Both the position numbers and the translations under genes were made by a program. A stretch of DNA of 64,000 nucleotides from Achromobacter sp. HZ34 (GTDB lineage: Bacteria; Pseudomonadota; Gammaproteobacteria; Burkholderiales; Burkholderiaceae_B): positions 62,001-126,000 of the forward strand of contig NZ_NJIX01000008.1 in the NCBI RefSeq assembly GCF_002209485.1, in the 5' to 3' direction. Shown piece after piece: positions 54,432-63,913 of the stretch (position 1 is its first letter; the number at the start of each line of letters is the position of its first letter). The notes below the pieces were generated by a model. The model was not told the origin of the DNA. It searched no databases and saw only the letters and a program-made list of their open reading frames with translations.

Positions 54432-55406
54432 TTACTCCACCTTCCCTATCTTCTGCACCGCCAGCGCCAGCGACGCCGAGTCCTTGCGCCAGTAGGCGTC
54501 GAAGTCCTTGGCGTCCAGGTACTGTACCGGGCTGCCCGTGCCCGCGATCAGCGCCTTGACCTTGTCGTCATTGGCGGCTGCTTGCACGGCTGACCGCAGC
54601 CGGTCCAGCACGGGTTGCGGCGTTCCGGCCAATGCGAACACGCCGGACCATTGCACGAACGTCACGTCGTAGCCCAGGGACTTCAGGGTGGGCACTTGCG
54701 GCATGCTCTCCAAGGGCGCATCGCCCCATTGGGCCAGCGCCTTCACCCTGCCTGACTGCACCAGTTGCGTGATCGACGACGGGCCGGTAGCCAGCACGTC
54801 CACCTGCCCACCCATCAAGGCCTGCACCGCCGGCGCCGCGCCCGTGAACGGCACGTGCAGCATGCTGATGCCCGCGGCGTTCTGCAGCATCGCCATCGGC
54901 ACGTGCATGGTGCCGTAGATGCCCGAACTGCCGTAGCTGAGCTTGCCAGGCTGCTTCTTTGCCGCATCGACCAGATCCTGCACGCTATTCCACGGCTTGT
55001 CGGCGCGCACCACCAGCACCGTCGGATCCGCGGTGATCCGTCCGATCGGTACAAACTGGTCCAGCTGGTAAGCCGGCTTGCGTTCGAGCACCTTGTCGGC
55101 CTCGGGCAGGATGGAGATGGACGACAGGCTCATCAGAATCGTATAGCCGTCCGGCTTGGCCCGGGCGACCTGGCCGATCCCCAGCGCGCCTCCCGCGCCG
55201 CCGCGATTCTCGATGATGACTGGCTGCCCCAGTTGCTCCCCCAAGGCCTGCGCCAGGGGCCGTCCCACCACGTCCGCCACCCCGCCGGGTGGAAACGGCA
55301 CGATCATGCTGATCGCATGCTCCGGATACTCCGCCTGTGCCGCGGCCGCGGCTCCCAGGCACAAAGCGGCCATCGCCGCCTGCTTGACCAGCGTACGCAA
55401 TCCCAT
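54432..55406 (-). CDS. Bug-type tripartite tricarboxylate transporter substrate-binding protein
   Basis: The start at 55406 has GGAG seven bases upstream and yields a signal peptide (LVKQAAMAALCLGAAAAAQA). The 324-residue receptor shows MIVPFPPGGVADVVGR, ENRGGAGGALGIG and AKPDGYTILM, all Bug hallmarks. It lies convergent to ureG with no shared function implied. Two CCAATTGG motifs upstream may be its operators. No regulator gene is adjacent. Confidence 0.94.
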   Translation of the reverse strand: MGLRTLVKQAAMAALCLGAAAAAQAEYPEHAISMIVPFPPGGVADVVGRPLAQALGEQLGQPVIIENRGGAGGALGIGQVARAKPDGYTILMSLSSISILPEADKVLERKPAYQLDQFVPIGRITADPTVLVVRADKPWNSVQDLVDAAKKQPGKLSYGSSGIYGTMHVPMAMLQNAAGISMLHVPFTGAAPAVQALMGGQVDVLATGPSSITQLVQSGRVKALAQWGDAPLESMPQVPTLKSLGYDVTFVQWSGVFALAGTPQPVLDRLRSAVQAAANDDKVKALIAGTGSPVQYLDAKDFDAYWRKDSASLALAVQKIGKVE

Positions 55407-55523
55407 GTCTGTCTCCTCCAGGCCCACCGTACGTCGCGGTCCGGCCTTGGCTGATGCTGCCCGTTATGGATATCCATCGGTCGAGGGCTGGCCTCGCCAT
55501 GGAGAGACGCCGCCAGAACGCAG

Positions 55524-55640
55524 ACCAATTGGTATTCTTTTTCTACTTAGCGTTCGTAAGAATATCTGAATCGATGAAGAAATCCCACCATATCCCGCAA
55601 GAAACGGAAAAAAGGATCTAAGAAAGAACAAACCAATTGG
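55524..55640 (-). promoter_or_regulatory. Two CCAATTGG palindromes upstream of the Bug gene
   Basis: ACCAATTGGT (55524-55533) and ACCAATTGG (55632-55640) lie 108 bases apart in an AT-rich stretch that should hold the promoter of the Bug gene starting at 55406. They could be half of a regulator's paired sites. Weak evidence. Confidence 0.35.
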
Positions 55641-55766
55641 CTCCACACAGCCACCCATATAATGGGGACAATTGCCCGGCAAACAGCACATAGTCAGCAC
55701 AGGAGGCGGTGGCGTGCTTTGCATGAATTGTGGATCGGGGGTCGAACGTGAAGACCGCCTTTGCGG

Positions 55767-56081
55767 TGTGGATTCAGACGGTCAGTGCAACATTGCGTCC
55801 AGCGCTTCAGCAGGGGTCTTGAACCCCAACGTTTTTTGTGGGGCGGGAGTTTAGCTTGGCGGCAACTGCATCAAGCTCGCACTGCGTGTAGCTTGCCAAG
55901 CCTGTTCTTTTTGGGAAGTACTGGCGTAGCAGGCCGTTCGTATTTTCGTTGGTGCCTCGCTGCCAGGGGCTGCCCCGATCGCAGAAGTAAACGACCATAT
56001 TGGTAGCAATACTAAAGTGCCTGTGCGCTGACAACTCAGCCCCGCGGTCCCGGGTTAGGCTTTCCTTAGTCTGAATCCACA
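55767..56081. mobile_element. 315-bp internally deleted IS30-family remnant with 13-bp terminal inverted repeats
   Basis: TGTGGATTCAGAC at 55767-55779 and its exact reverse complement at 56069-56081 bound a segment that encodes only the C-terminal part of an IS30-type transposase. In an intact element the inverted repeat would be followed by the DNA-binding half of the transposase; here it abuts the middle of the gene, so a deletion removed about two-thirds of the element. Size and structure are like a MITE. Target-site duplication could not be recognised. Confidence 0.75.
55782..56068 (-). pseudogene. IS30-family transposase, C-terminal fragment with a frameshift
   Basis: The fragment reads LTRDRGAELSAHRHFSIAT, then VVYFCDRGSPWQRGTNENTNGLLRQYFPK, characteristic of IS30 transposases, then LNSRPTKN. 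At a run of six A residues (55832-55837 on the complement) one base too many shifts the frame; restoring it gives KTLGFKTPAEALDAMLH and a stop at 55782. The N-terminal helix-turn-helix part is absent. It cannot be active. Confidence 0.85.
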
Positions 56082-56166
56082 ATCGCTAAAAATGAGGGAG
56101 TTACCCCCCGACCGGTCGGCTGCCGGCAGGACGGATGCACCGCCTGCCAGCGCCACTCACAGTTGA

Positions 56167-59100
56167 TCAGAAGTGATAAGCGAACCTCGCCGTTGCGCTT
56201 TGGCTCAAGTACGAATGACCGATATCGGCCGTGTACCCTGCCCTGAATTCGTAGCCTCCGGCGCGGAACAGTTGCACACCCAGGTCGACCTTGCCCAGCA
56301 CTTCCGGCGACTTGATGTAGTCGTTAAAGGTGCCGTTGGCGGAGTCCGCGCCGGAGAAGCTGGAGCGCACCGTACGCGTGTTATCAGGACGCCAGCTCAT
56401 GCCGAAGGCCGCATAGGCGCGTATCGTGGTCTTCGAGTCCAGGTCGCCACGCCGGCCAAATTCCAGCATGGGCGAGAACGCCAAGTTGGTCTGGTCGGCG
56501 CTGCGCACATTCAGGGCGTAGGGCGAAGAGCCGCTTTCCTTGAAGCCTGGTGCGTGCGTGTACACCACGTCCACGTCGCCGTAGGGTCGTATATACCAGT
56601 CACCGCGATCGAACTCGTACCCCGCGCGGAACCGTCCGCCCGCCAGGAAAATATTGGAATCGCTGCCCAGCGAGGTCGACTCGCCGAACACGTTGACCTG
56701 GCGGTTATTGTTGAACGAACCCGTTGCCATCGCCAGCGACCCGGCGAAATACCACGGTCCCATCAGGTGTTTTACCGTGAGCGAACCATCGTAGACGTCG
56801 CCATCGCCAGACGAACCGCCCTTGGCGCGCGCGTAGCTCTGCCCCGCCGCCAACGAGCCGCCCACGAACCAGTTCGGCGCAACCTGGTGCTGCGCGCCGA
56901 TGCGATACGTGGTGCTCGACACGTGATAGCCATGGATGTCGCTGGTGGACGATTGATCGGTCCAGCGGCCGTTGATCTGCCCCCAGACGCAATTATTTTC
57001 ACCCAGCTGCACGCTGTCGCCGACGAAAACCGGGCAGCTCATGCCGGCGCCCAGGATGGTGCCGGCAGACTCGATAACGGCCATCGACTGTGCCTGCGTG
57101 CCCTTGCTCGACAGGTTGTTCAGCGTGTTCTTGTACGTGCCTACGTCATCGATATGCGACAGGCCCGCGAATGTCGTGGCCAGACCGCGATCGATGTTGT
57201 TCCAGCCGCGGCTGTAGTAGTTCGCCAGCGAGGACTGGCTGCCGTTCAACGCACCGATATTCGGCGTGAAGCTTGTGGGCTTCAGCGTGATCGTGTTGCC
57301 CGAGGTCCTGGCATCCCAGTCGAATACCAGTGAATCCTTGGCCTGGGCCGTCGAAGTAAGGGTACCGGACGTCAGCACCGGCACCTCGCCTTGAAGCAAG
57401 GACACCGCATTGGGAACGATCAAGCCATCCACCACGGCGGTGGCGCTGACCTGGAACAGGCTGGCATGGTTGTTCAGCGAATCGATCATGGGACTCAGGC
57501 GTCCGCTGCTGGACTGGATGAAATGCCCATTCACCTTGGTCACCATCGCCGCGTCGTCGTACTGGATGAAACCCTCGTTGTAGATATTCGCATTGGCCGA
57601 TGGGCCCGGCGTCCAGGTGCCCCCGTTGAGCAGGGTGCCACGCACTTGCGGCTCTCCGCCGATCTGGGTAATGGGGCCCGGACTGAACCAGCTGCCGGTG
57701 TCCGAAATCAGTGTGCCCAGCGTGTTCAGGTTAAGGTTGCCCTGGATGCCCCCAAGATTGGTTACCACGATACTGCCGCCGCCGCTGACGTTGATGGCAG
57801 TGCCCTGCGAGCCCTGCGACGTATTGATGACGCCGCCCTCCTGTACCTTCACTGTTGCCTGATCCACGCCGACCCCTGAATAACCGCCGGGTAGATCGAC
57901 CCAAACGCCAGCGCCACCCGGTCCACCGGTTACCGTCACCTGGTTACTGGGATCGCCATCGCCCACAATCACATTGGGATTGCCGAAGGGGATGAGCGGC
58001 CCCCAACCCGCGACTTGCGCGAAGATACCGATGCCGTTCTGTCCCGTGGCCGATACGGAACCGCTGTTGATGGTTACGTTGACGCTGCCGCCCGTGGCGG
58101 CCACCTCGCTGCAGAAGACTTGGGAACATGGATAAGGCGAACCGGCATACAGCGTGGAACCGTTCAATATCAGCCCGCCGCCGTCTCCCACGCTTTGCGC
58201 GAAAATGCCGATTCCCCCCGCGCCATTCGCGGCAATGGTGCCCCAGGACGTGACATTCACAGAGTCGCCGCTGCCAAGGTTGGGAACGGGCTGTAGCGCC
58301 AAGGCGGCATTGCTTCCGGTCGTCAGCGAGGGGGTTGTGTTCAAGCCGTCGTTGACTCGGATAATGCCGCCACCGCCACCGACGGACTGCGCCAGCACGC
58401 CGATGCCCGCGGTGCCGCGGGCATTGATAATCGAGCCGGACGCCAGGGCGACAGCAACCGGTCCGCCGTTAGGTAAACCTTCGGCCTGACCGCCAAGGTA
58501 CAGCGTCGGCGCCCCCGCACCTGCCTGGTTCGCAATGACGTTGCCGCCGCCCCCGCCTATGCTCTGCGCCAGGATGCCGTACGCGCCGAAACCGCTGACG
58601 TCGATCATGATCGGGGTGTTCAAGGCATTAATGTACACTGCCCCGCCTAGACCCGTGCTGAGAGCACCGCCTCCCGCCGAAAAAACCATACCTTGCGTGG
58701 TCGCATGGGAAACCGGATTTCCGGTAGGCGAGCCCCAGATGCTGGACCCCGCGCCCGCGATACCGCCGCCGCCGCCGATCGATTGAGCGTTTATGCCGTC
58801 TGCGAAGGTTCCGGACGTCGTGATCACACTGGCCGTCGCCCCACTGGTATTGATGTTGACGACCCCCCCGCTGCCGGAGGCGCCGGCCGCGCGATTTGTC
58901 GCTACACCTACCGACAGCTCCCCGCCGAGAGCATCGGAGCCGTCTCCTGCCATGCCGCCACCGCCGCCGATACTCTGCGCCACGATGGCCGTGGCGCCGT
59001 AGCCTACGGTCTGCACGGCGCCATTCTCTTGCAGGTAGATATTTACGGCCCCACCGTTGCCCCCAGAGCCCCCGGTACCGCCAACCGCCTCGTTGTAGGA

Positions 59101-62100
59101 GTCGTTGTACTCGGCCCAGTCGGCCCCCTTTGCGCTGGAAAATGCAGTTCCGCCCTTGCCGCCGCCGCCGCCTATGGATTGCGCCACGATGCCATGCGCC
59201 CAGTCGCCGCTGCTTGCCTGCTGGTTGCCCCCTGCTGTCACAGGATTTCCCAACGTAAAGATCTTCCATGGCAGATATACCGATACCGCACCGCCGTTAC
59301 CCCCTGTGCCCCCCGCGCCACCGACGTCCACCCTTAGCACTGCGTTGGTGGTTACCGGGTCGTCGCTTGCACCCATTTGATTGGCGACATCGCTGAGAAA
59401 TTCGCGGCCTTGCAACGCCTGCAGCACGGGGTTGTCGCCCGAACTGTCCGATGTGGATCCTCCGCCCAGGCCGCCGCCGCCGCCGATCGACTGCGCGAGA
59501 ACGCCGGTGGAATCGTTGCCATGGGTGGTAATGGGCGCGACCACGTTGACGCTGACGCTGCCGCCGTTGCCACCTACGTCGCTGGGCCGGTTGCCCAGCA
59601 CGAGCGTCAGGCCCGGCTTGATGCCCGCCCCTGACTGCGCAAGGTTCAATCCTCCGCCCTGCGACGTGCCGCCACCACCGCCGATCGATTGGGCGATGAC
59701 GCCGGGCGACCCCGCGCCCCAGGTCGTGATTCCGTTGCCCGGCAAAAGCGCGACAGTCACATTGCCACCGGCGCCACCCGGCGAGCCGCTGCTGCCCACG
59801 GTGAAACCGACTGTGGAGGTAGTGCCGGTGCCGAAGTCCTGCGTATTGCCCGAGCCCGTGCCTGCATCACCGCCGCCGCCGCCGATGGATTGGGCCTTGA
59901 TCCCGGCGGCGAAATCGCCGTAGGTAGTAATGCTTGTAGTCGAGCTGCCGTTGGTATCCTGGGTAATTGCCCCCGCCGCTGTCACCGTGCCGCCGATGAC
60001 AACCTGGACAGTGTTTCCGTTGCCCGCCTTGCCCCCATTTCCTCCGACGGTCGTTTGCAGTTGCAGGCCGTACGACTCCCCGCCGGGCGACGCGCCGGAC
60101 CCGTAGCCGACCGACGCGGACATGGCCGACGAGTCGCCACCATCGCCCCCGCCGCCGCCGATGCTCTGCACCATCACGCCCGTCGCGCCGTTGCCTAGCG
60201 TGGTGATGGTTGTGGGGGCTGGCCACGCGCCCGGGGCACCGCCCGACATCGCGAACGATGCGAGCCCGCCGTCGCCACCGGATCCGCCCTTGCCCCCTAC
60301 CGACACCGATGTACTGACCGAACCCGGCGTACCCGGCGCGACGATCGCCATCGCCGACGCCGCGGCATTTCCGCCATGACCGCCCCCGCCGCCTATGCTT
60401 TGAACAAGCACGCCAAAGCTGTCCACCGGCGATACGTTGCACGCGCCATTCGACGTGCCCGGGCATATCTGCGCAGGCCCATTCGAAGGGCCTATCAGGT
60501 CTGCCGCCTGTCCGGTCGTGATCGAACCGCCCACCATGGTTACCTGGACGGGTCCGCCGCCGTTGGCGCCGGAGCCGCCTTGCCCGCCAACTGCAACGGA
60601 CACGTCGATGCCCGGGCCGATGGACGCCCCCTGTGCCCCGCCACCCGTACCGCCACCGCCGCCGATGGACTGCGCCACCAGGCCGACGGATTTGTTGCCT
60701 TCCGTCAAAATGTCCGAGCCATACAGATTCACGTTAACCGGGCCACCGCTACCGGCAGAAGCACCGGTACCGCCGACGCTGACCGAAAGGTTGGCTCCGG
60801 TCGTCGTGGCGTTGCCGCCATTGCCGCCGCCGCCGCCGATGGACTGCATGACAACGGCATGGGCGAAATCGCCGAAGGTGAAGACCTGCGAAAGGAAGTT
60901 CAGATTGGCGGTGATCGCACCCGCATTCGGCGAAGTGCTGCCGCCTCCGGTCCCACCGTTGCCGCCGACGCTCACCGTAATACCGGTGGCGCCGCCCCCA
61001 TCGCCGCCATTGCCGCCCGTGGACTGGCCCAATACACCGATGGCGCCGGCGCCGGCCGTGATGATGGTGCCATTGTTGACGAAGTTGATGTTGCCGCCGG
61101 CACTTGCGTCACCGCCGCCTCCGCCGACGTTGGCAATGACGCCGGAAGCGCCACCGCCCGCCCCACCTCCGCCGCCAAACGCCTGTATGAGGACACCGGC
61201 CGAGCTATCGCCTGCCGTAGTGATCGCACCGTTGTTCGTGACATTGATCGTGCCTGCCTGGCCGGCGTTGCCGCCGGCGCCGCCGGCATCGTGCACGATG
61301 GACCAGCTGGAGCTGCCCGATCCACCCGCTCCGGCCATCGCCTGCGCGAGGATGCCGCGCGAGGCCGGACCGAAGGTGGTAATGGCGCCGCCGTTGGTGA
61401 TCGACATCGTGCCGACATCCCCCCCGGCGCCGGCAGTGGCGGCGGCACCGCCGAAGGTGCCGTTGCTGCTTTGGGAGGCCCCGCCGGCGCCGCTCAGGCT
61501 TTGCGCCAGGATCCCCGAGGAAGCAATGGCGCCGTTGCCCGTCGTGATGGACGTGTTGGCATCCGTCGTAATGGTAATGTTGCCCGACGCCCCCCCGGCG
61601 CCGCCATTGCCGGCTGCGGCGGTGGTGCCGTTGGCGAAACCGCCGGTGCTGCCAGCGGCACCTTCCGAATCCACGACGATCCCGGGGGAATTGGACTGGT
61701 TCGTGGTGATGTTCGTCTGGATCAAAGAGATATCGATATTTCCCCCTGCCCCACCCGCCCCGCCGGCGCCGCCCGTCGACGGCCCCAGGGCGCCTGTCTC
61801 GGCCGAGCCGCCATAGTTGCCGGCACCGCCCTTGCTGGACGCATAGATTCCAGGCGAACTGGCGGCATTGGTGTCCAACGCAACGGTGTTGGCGCCCTGC
61901 CCTTGGACCAGGATGTTGATCGAGCCACCCGATCCCCCCGCACCGCCCACCCCGCCGCTGGACGAACCTCCTATCGACGTCTGGCTGAATCCGCCGAACC
62001 CGCCGGCTCCGCCCTGTTGTACCGCTGCGATAGCAGGCGAAGAGCCCGCGCCGCCGGATGCGGTCGATATCGACATGGAACGGGTTTGCGCCGTCACGTT

Positions 62101-63378
62101 AATGGTCGCGCCACCCGTGCTCCCCCCTAACCCGCCATTCTCATTCGGATTCGCTCCCGCATTTACGAAACCCGTTCCGCCGTCGCCGCCCGCGCCGCCT
62201 TTTGTATAGGCCAGCAAGCCCGGCATGTTATCGCCGTTGCTCGTGATGAATGCGTCGACATCGAAGATTTGCACGCCGGACGTGTTGCCGCCGTTGCCGC
62301 CGGAATTGCCGTTGCCGACGGTGGCCGCGCCACCGGCGCCGCCGGTACTGATGGCCGCCACTGCCGCGGTCGGCAAGGGTGTGCCTGCAGAGGGAGGCGT
62401 GCCTTGCACGTTGACATTGACGTCGCCGAATTTGGTCAACGTCACGATGGCCTGCTGGCCGTTGCCGCCGGCACCGCCATTGGCTCCGTTCATGCCGGTG
62501 GTCGACACGCCGCCCGCACCGCCCTGCGATGCCGCCAGGATGCCATAGACACCCGAATTGGAGCCGCCCGTGTTCTGCCAGGTCCAGTCGACGACGGTCG
62601 ACGACCCGGACGTTACCTCCACTTGCCCGGCGCTGCCCCCCCGGCCAGTGCTTATCCCGGCGCCGCCGGCGGACAGGGCCTGGATGCCTGCGAAACCCTG
62701 CGACCCGGTCAGCTTCGCCGTGATCGCGCCGTTGTTGTTGATGGTGATGTTCGACGATGTACCGCCGCTTCCGCCGTAGCCCAACGCGTTCGCGTTGCCC
62801 CCCATGTCCGCCGCCCAGATCGCCGCGCCCCCGACTACGGGCGCATTCGGCGCCTGCATGGAAATCTGGCCGTTGCTGGTGATGGTGATGCCGGTGGCGG
62901 TAGGGCTGCCGTTGCCGCCGTCCGAGGCGGCCTGCTGGGCCCAGATACCGAACACTTCATTGTTCAGCGACATCTGCCCGGTAAGCTTGATACCGCCATT
63001 GGCGCCCGTCCAGACCTCCAAGCCCTGGGGGGAACCGCCGGCGGAAGATACGGACAGCGCGGTGCTTGACGAAGGCGTCAGGGCAAACGTCAGGCCATCC
63101 CAATTGGTGACCTGCGTAAAAAGTGGGTTGGGCGACTGTACCGGCGCAGTGACGGCGATGGGAGTGGTCGTATTCGCCGTTCCAGGCGCGTTCGAACACA
63201 CATATTGGGGATTCGAAAAGCCGTTTTGCTGATTCTGTACCTGGCACGCGATCTGACTGTAGGCGGGCCCTGCCGCAAGGGACGTGGCGCCAAACAGCGC
63301 GGCCCACAGTAAGCGTTGAGTAAAGGCCTTGCGATCCTGCGCCGCTTGCCCGATTTCCAATCGCTTAACCGTCCGCAT
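56167..63378 (-). CDS. Giant glycine-rich autotransporter adhesin-like protein
   Basis: The 2403-residue protein has an N-terminal signal (FTQRLLWAALFGATSLAAGPAYSQ, within residues 19-42), a passenger of about 2050 residues and a C-terminal autotransporter beta-barrel (about residues 2130-2403) ending in the required aromatic FAYHF. The passenger is built of units of about 55-90 residues, each with GVLAQSIGGGGGxGG or a close variant: eleven exact QSIGGGGG, two QSVG variants and more degenerate copies nearer the N-terminus. Repeats of this kind predict a long beta-helix exposed at the cell surface. An AGGA site precedes the ATG. Function is unknown; adhesion or biofilm roles are typical of the family. 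Confidence 0.92.
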   Translation of the reverse strand: MRTVKRLEIGQAAQDRKAFTQRLLWAALFGATSLAAGPAYSQIACQVQNQQNGFSNPQYVCSNAPGTANTTTPIAVTAPVQSPNPLFTQVTNWDGLTFALTPSSSTALSVSSAGGSPQGLEVWTGANGGIKLTGQMSLNNEVFGIWAQQAASDGGNGSPTATGITITSNGQISMQAPNAPVVGGAAIWAADMGGNANALGYGGSGGTSSNITINNNGAITAKLTGSQGFAGIQALSAGGAGISTGRGGSAGQVEVTSGSSTVVDWTWQNTGGSNSGVYGILAASQGGAGGVSTTGMNGANGGAGGNGQQAIVTLTKFGDVNVNVQGTPPSAGTPLPTAAVAAISTGGAGGAATVGNGNSGGNGGNTSGVQIFDVDAFITSNGDNMPGLLAYTKGGAGGDGGTGFVNAGANPNENGGLGGSTGGATINVTAQTRSMSISTASGGAGSSPAIAAVQQGGAGGFGGFSQTSIGGSSSGGVGGAGGSGGSINILVQGQGANTVALDTNAASSPGIYASSKGGAGNYGGSAETGALGPSTGGAGGAGGAGGNIDISLIQTNITTNQSNSPGIVVDSEGAAGSTGGFANGTTAAAGNGGAGGASGNITITTDANTSITTGNGAIASSGILAQSLSGAGGASQSSNGTFGGAAATAGAGGDVGTMSITNGGAITTFGPASRGILAQAMAGAGGSGSSSWSIVHDAGGAGGNAGQAGTINVTNNGAITTAGDSSAGVLIQAFGGGGGAGGGASGVIANVGGGGGDASAGGNINFVNNGTIITAGAGAIGVLGQSTGGNGGDGGGATGITVSVGGNGGTGGGSTSPNAGAITANLNFLSQVFTFGDFAHAVVMQSIGGGGGNGGNATTTGANLSVSVGGTGASAGSGGPVNVNLYGSDILTEGNKSVGLVAQSIGGGGGTGGGAQGASIGPGIDVSVAVGGQGGSGANGGGPVQVTMVGGSITTGQAADLIGPSNGPAQICPGTSNGACNVSPVDSFGVLVQSIGGGGGHGGNAAASAMAIVAPGTPGSVSTSVSVGGKGGSGGDGGLASFAMSGGAPGAWPAPTTITTLGNGATGVMVQSIGGGGGDGGDSSAMSASVGYGSGASPGGESYGLQLQTTVGGNGGKAGNGNTVQVVIGGTVTAAGAITQDTNGSSTTSITTYGDFAAGIKAQSIGGGGGDAGTGSGNTQDFGTGTTSTVGFTVGSSGSPGGAGGNVTVALLPGNGITTWGAGSPGVIAQSIGGGGGTSQGGGLNLAQSGAGIKPGLTLVLGNRPSDVGGNGGSVSVNVVAPITTHGNDSTGVLAQSIGGGGGLGGGSTSDSSGDNPVLQALQGREFLSDVANQMGASDDPVTTNAVLRVDVGGAGGTGGNGGAVSVYLPWKIFTLGNPVTAGGNQQASSGDWAHGIVAQSIGGGGGKGGTAFSSAKGADWAEYNDSYNEAVGGTGGSGGNGGAVNIYLQENGAVQTVGYGATAIVAQSIGGGGGMAGDGSDALGGELSVGVATNRAAGASGSGGVVNINTSGATASVITTSGTFADGINAQSIGGGGGIAGAGSSIWGSPTGNPVSHATTQGMVFSAGGGALSTGLGGAVYINALNTPIMIDVSGFGAYGILAQSIGGGGGNVIANQAGAGAPTLYLGGQAEGLPNGGPVAVALASGSIINARGTAGIGVLAQSVGGGGGIIRVNDGLNTTPSLTTGSNAALALQPVPNLGSGDSVNVTSWGTIAANGAGGIGIFAQSVGDGGGLILNGSTLYAGSPYPCSQVFCSEVAATGGSVNVTINSGSVSATGQNGIGIFAQVAGWGPLIPFGNPNVIVGDGDPSNQVTVTGGPGGAGVWVDLPGGYSGVGVDQATVKVQEGGVINTSQGSQGTAINVSGGGSIVVTNLGGIQGNLNLNTLGTLISDTGSWFSPGPITQIGGEPQVRGTLLNGGTWTPGPSANANIYNEGFIQYDDAAMVTKVNGHFIQSSSGRLSPMIDSLNNHASLFQVSATAVVDGLIVPNAVSLLQGEVPVLTSGTLTSTAQAKDSLVFDWDARTSGNTITLKPTSFTPNIGALNGSQSSLANYYSRGWNNIDRGLATTFAGLSHIDDVGTYKNTLNNLSSKGTQAQSMAVIESAGTILGAGMSCPVFVGDSVQLGENNCVWGQINGRWTDQSSTSDIHGYHVSSTTYRIGAQHQVAPNWFVGGSLAAGQSYARAKGGSSGDGDVYDGSLTVKHLMGPWYFAGSLAMATGSFNNNRQVNVFGESTSLGSDSNIFLAGGRFRAGYEFDRGDWYIRPYGDVDVVYTHAPGFKESGSSPYALNVRSADQTNLAFSPMLEFGRRGDLDSKTTIRAYAAFGMSWRPDNTRTVRSSFSGADSANGTFNDYIKSPEVLGKVDLGVQLFRAGGYEFRAGYTADIGHSYLSQSATARFAYHF
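57900..62750. repeat. Repeat region of the autotransporter passenger
   Basis: The DNA shows many related copies of CCGCCGCCGCCGAT(C/T)GA(T/C)TGCGC (complement of the QSIGGGGG codons) separated by 150-270 bases of divergent sequence. The copies are regular enough to favour recombination between them. Confidence 0.75.
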
Positions 63379-63913
63379 ACCTGCTTCCTAGTCTGCCTTA
63401 CTGGAGCACACCCAAGTGAAGGACTCTGCAACGGTCCCCCCGTGATGTGAAGAAGTAATTCCATTCCGCCTGTAATGTTGCGAAATGCAATTTTCGCGGG
63501 CAATCCTACCAAATTCCGCCTCCTCAGCTGACATCTGCAGCTTTGTATTTCTTATGGATTTATTGTGTTACTTCAAGCTTGAGCAGAGTTACCTGGCTCT
63601 GGGGACGGGGTAATCCCCCCGCAAAAGCAACCGCTGGCTCGCGGCACTGCGGGAACACAAGATCATCGAGATCTGGCTGCGAAGGCCTGAGCACACGAAA
63701 GTCTTGTAAGTCGGCGTAGAACGCGGCTTGCAAGAAGGCTGCAAGACGCCCCCCAAGCATCCGTTAAATTTCCGTCAAATTGCGAAGAAATGAAGACGTG
63801 CCATGGCTGACGCACCACAGTTCCCCCATGTCCCAAACCATGTCTCCACGGTCCATCGTGCGGTGGATATACTGCCCGCGGCAGCACGCCCGTCCACGCT
63901 ATCTCCCCCGCCA
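63379..63913. other. Long AT-richer upstream region of the autotransporter gene
   Basis: This 535-bp stretch is less GC-rich than its surroundings, especially around 63440-63560, and holds no credible gene. It must contain the autotransporter promoter (minus strand) and perhaps that of the frame starting at 63914. The inner part resembles DNA flanking acquired genes, but no att site or repeat was found. Confidence 0.6.

Noticed and set aside
55672-55854. Sixty-codon frame just before the IS30 relic
   Set aside because: It crosses the terminal inverted repeat of the relic and has no similarity or conserved context.
60376-62130. Long plus-strand frames opposite the autotransporter gene
   Set aside because: They mirror the Gly-rich codons of the autotransporter as Pro/Ala/Arg-rich peptides; the minus strand has a full signal-to-barrel protein.
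57900-62750. Regularly spaced short repeats suggesting a CRISPR array
   Set aside because: The spacing is 150-270 bases and variable, the repeats are codons of QSIGGGGG, and no cas genes are present.
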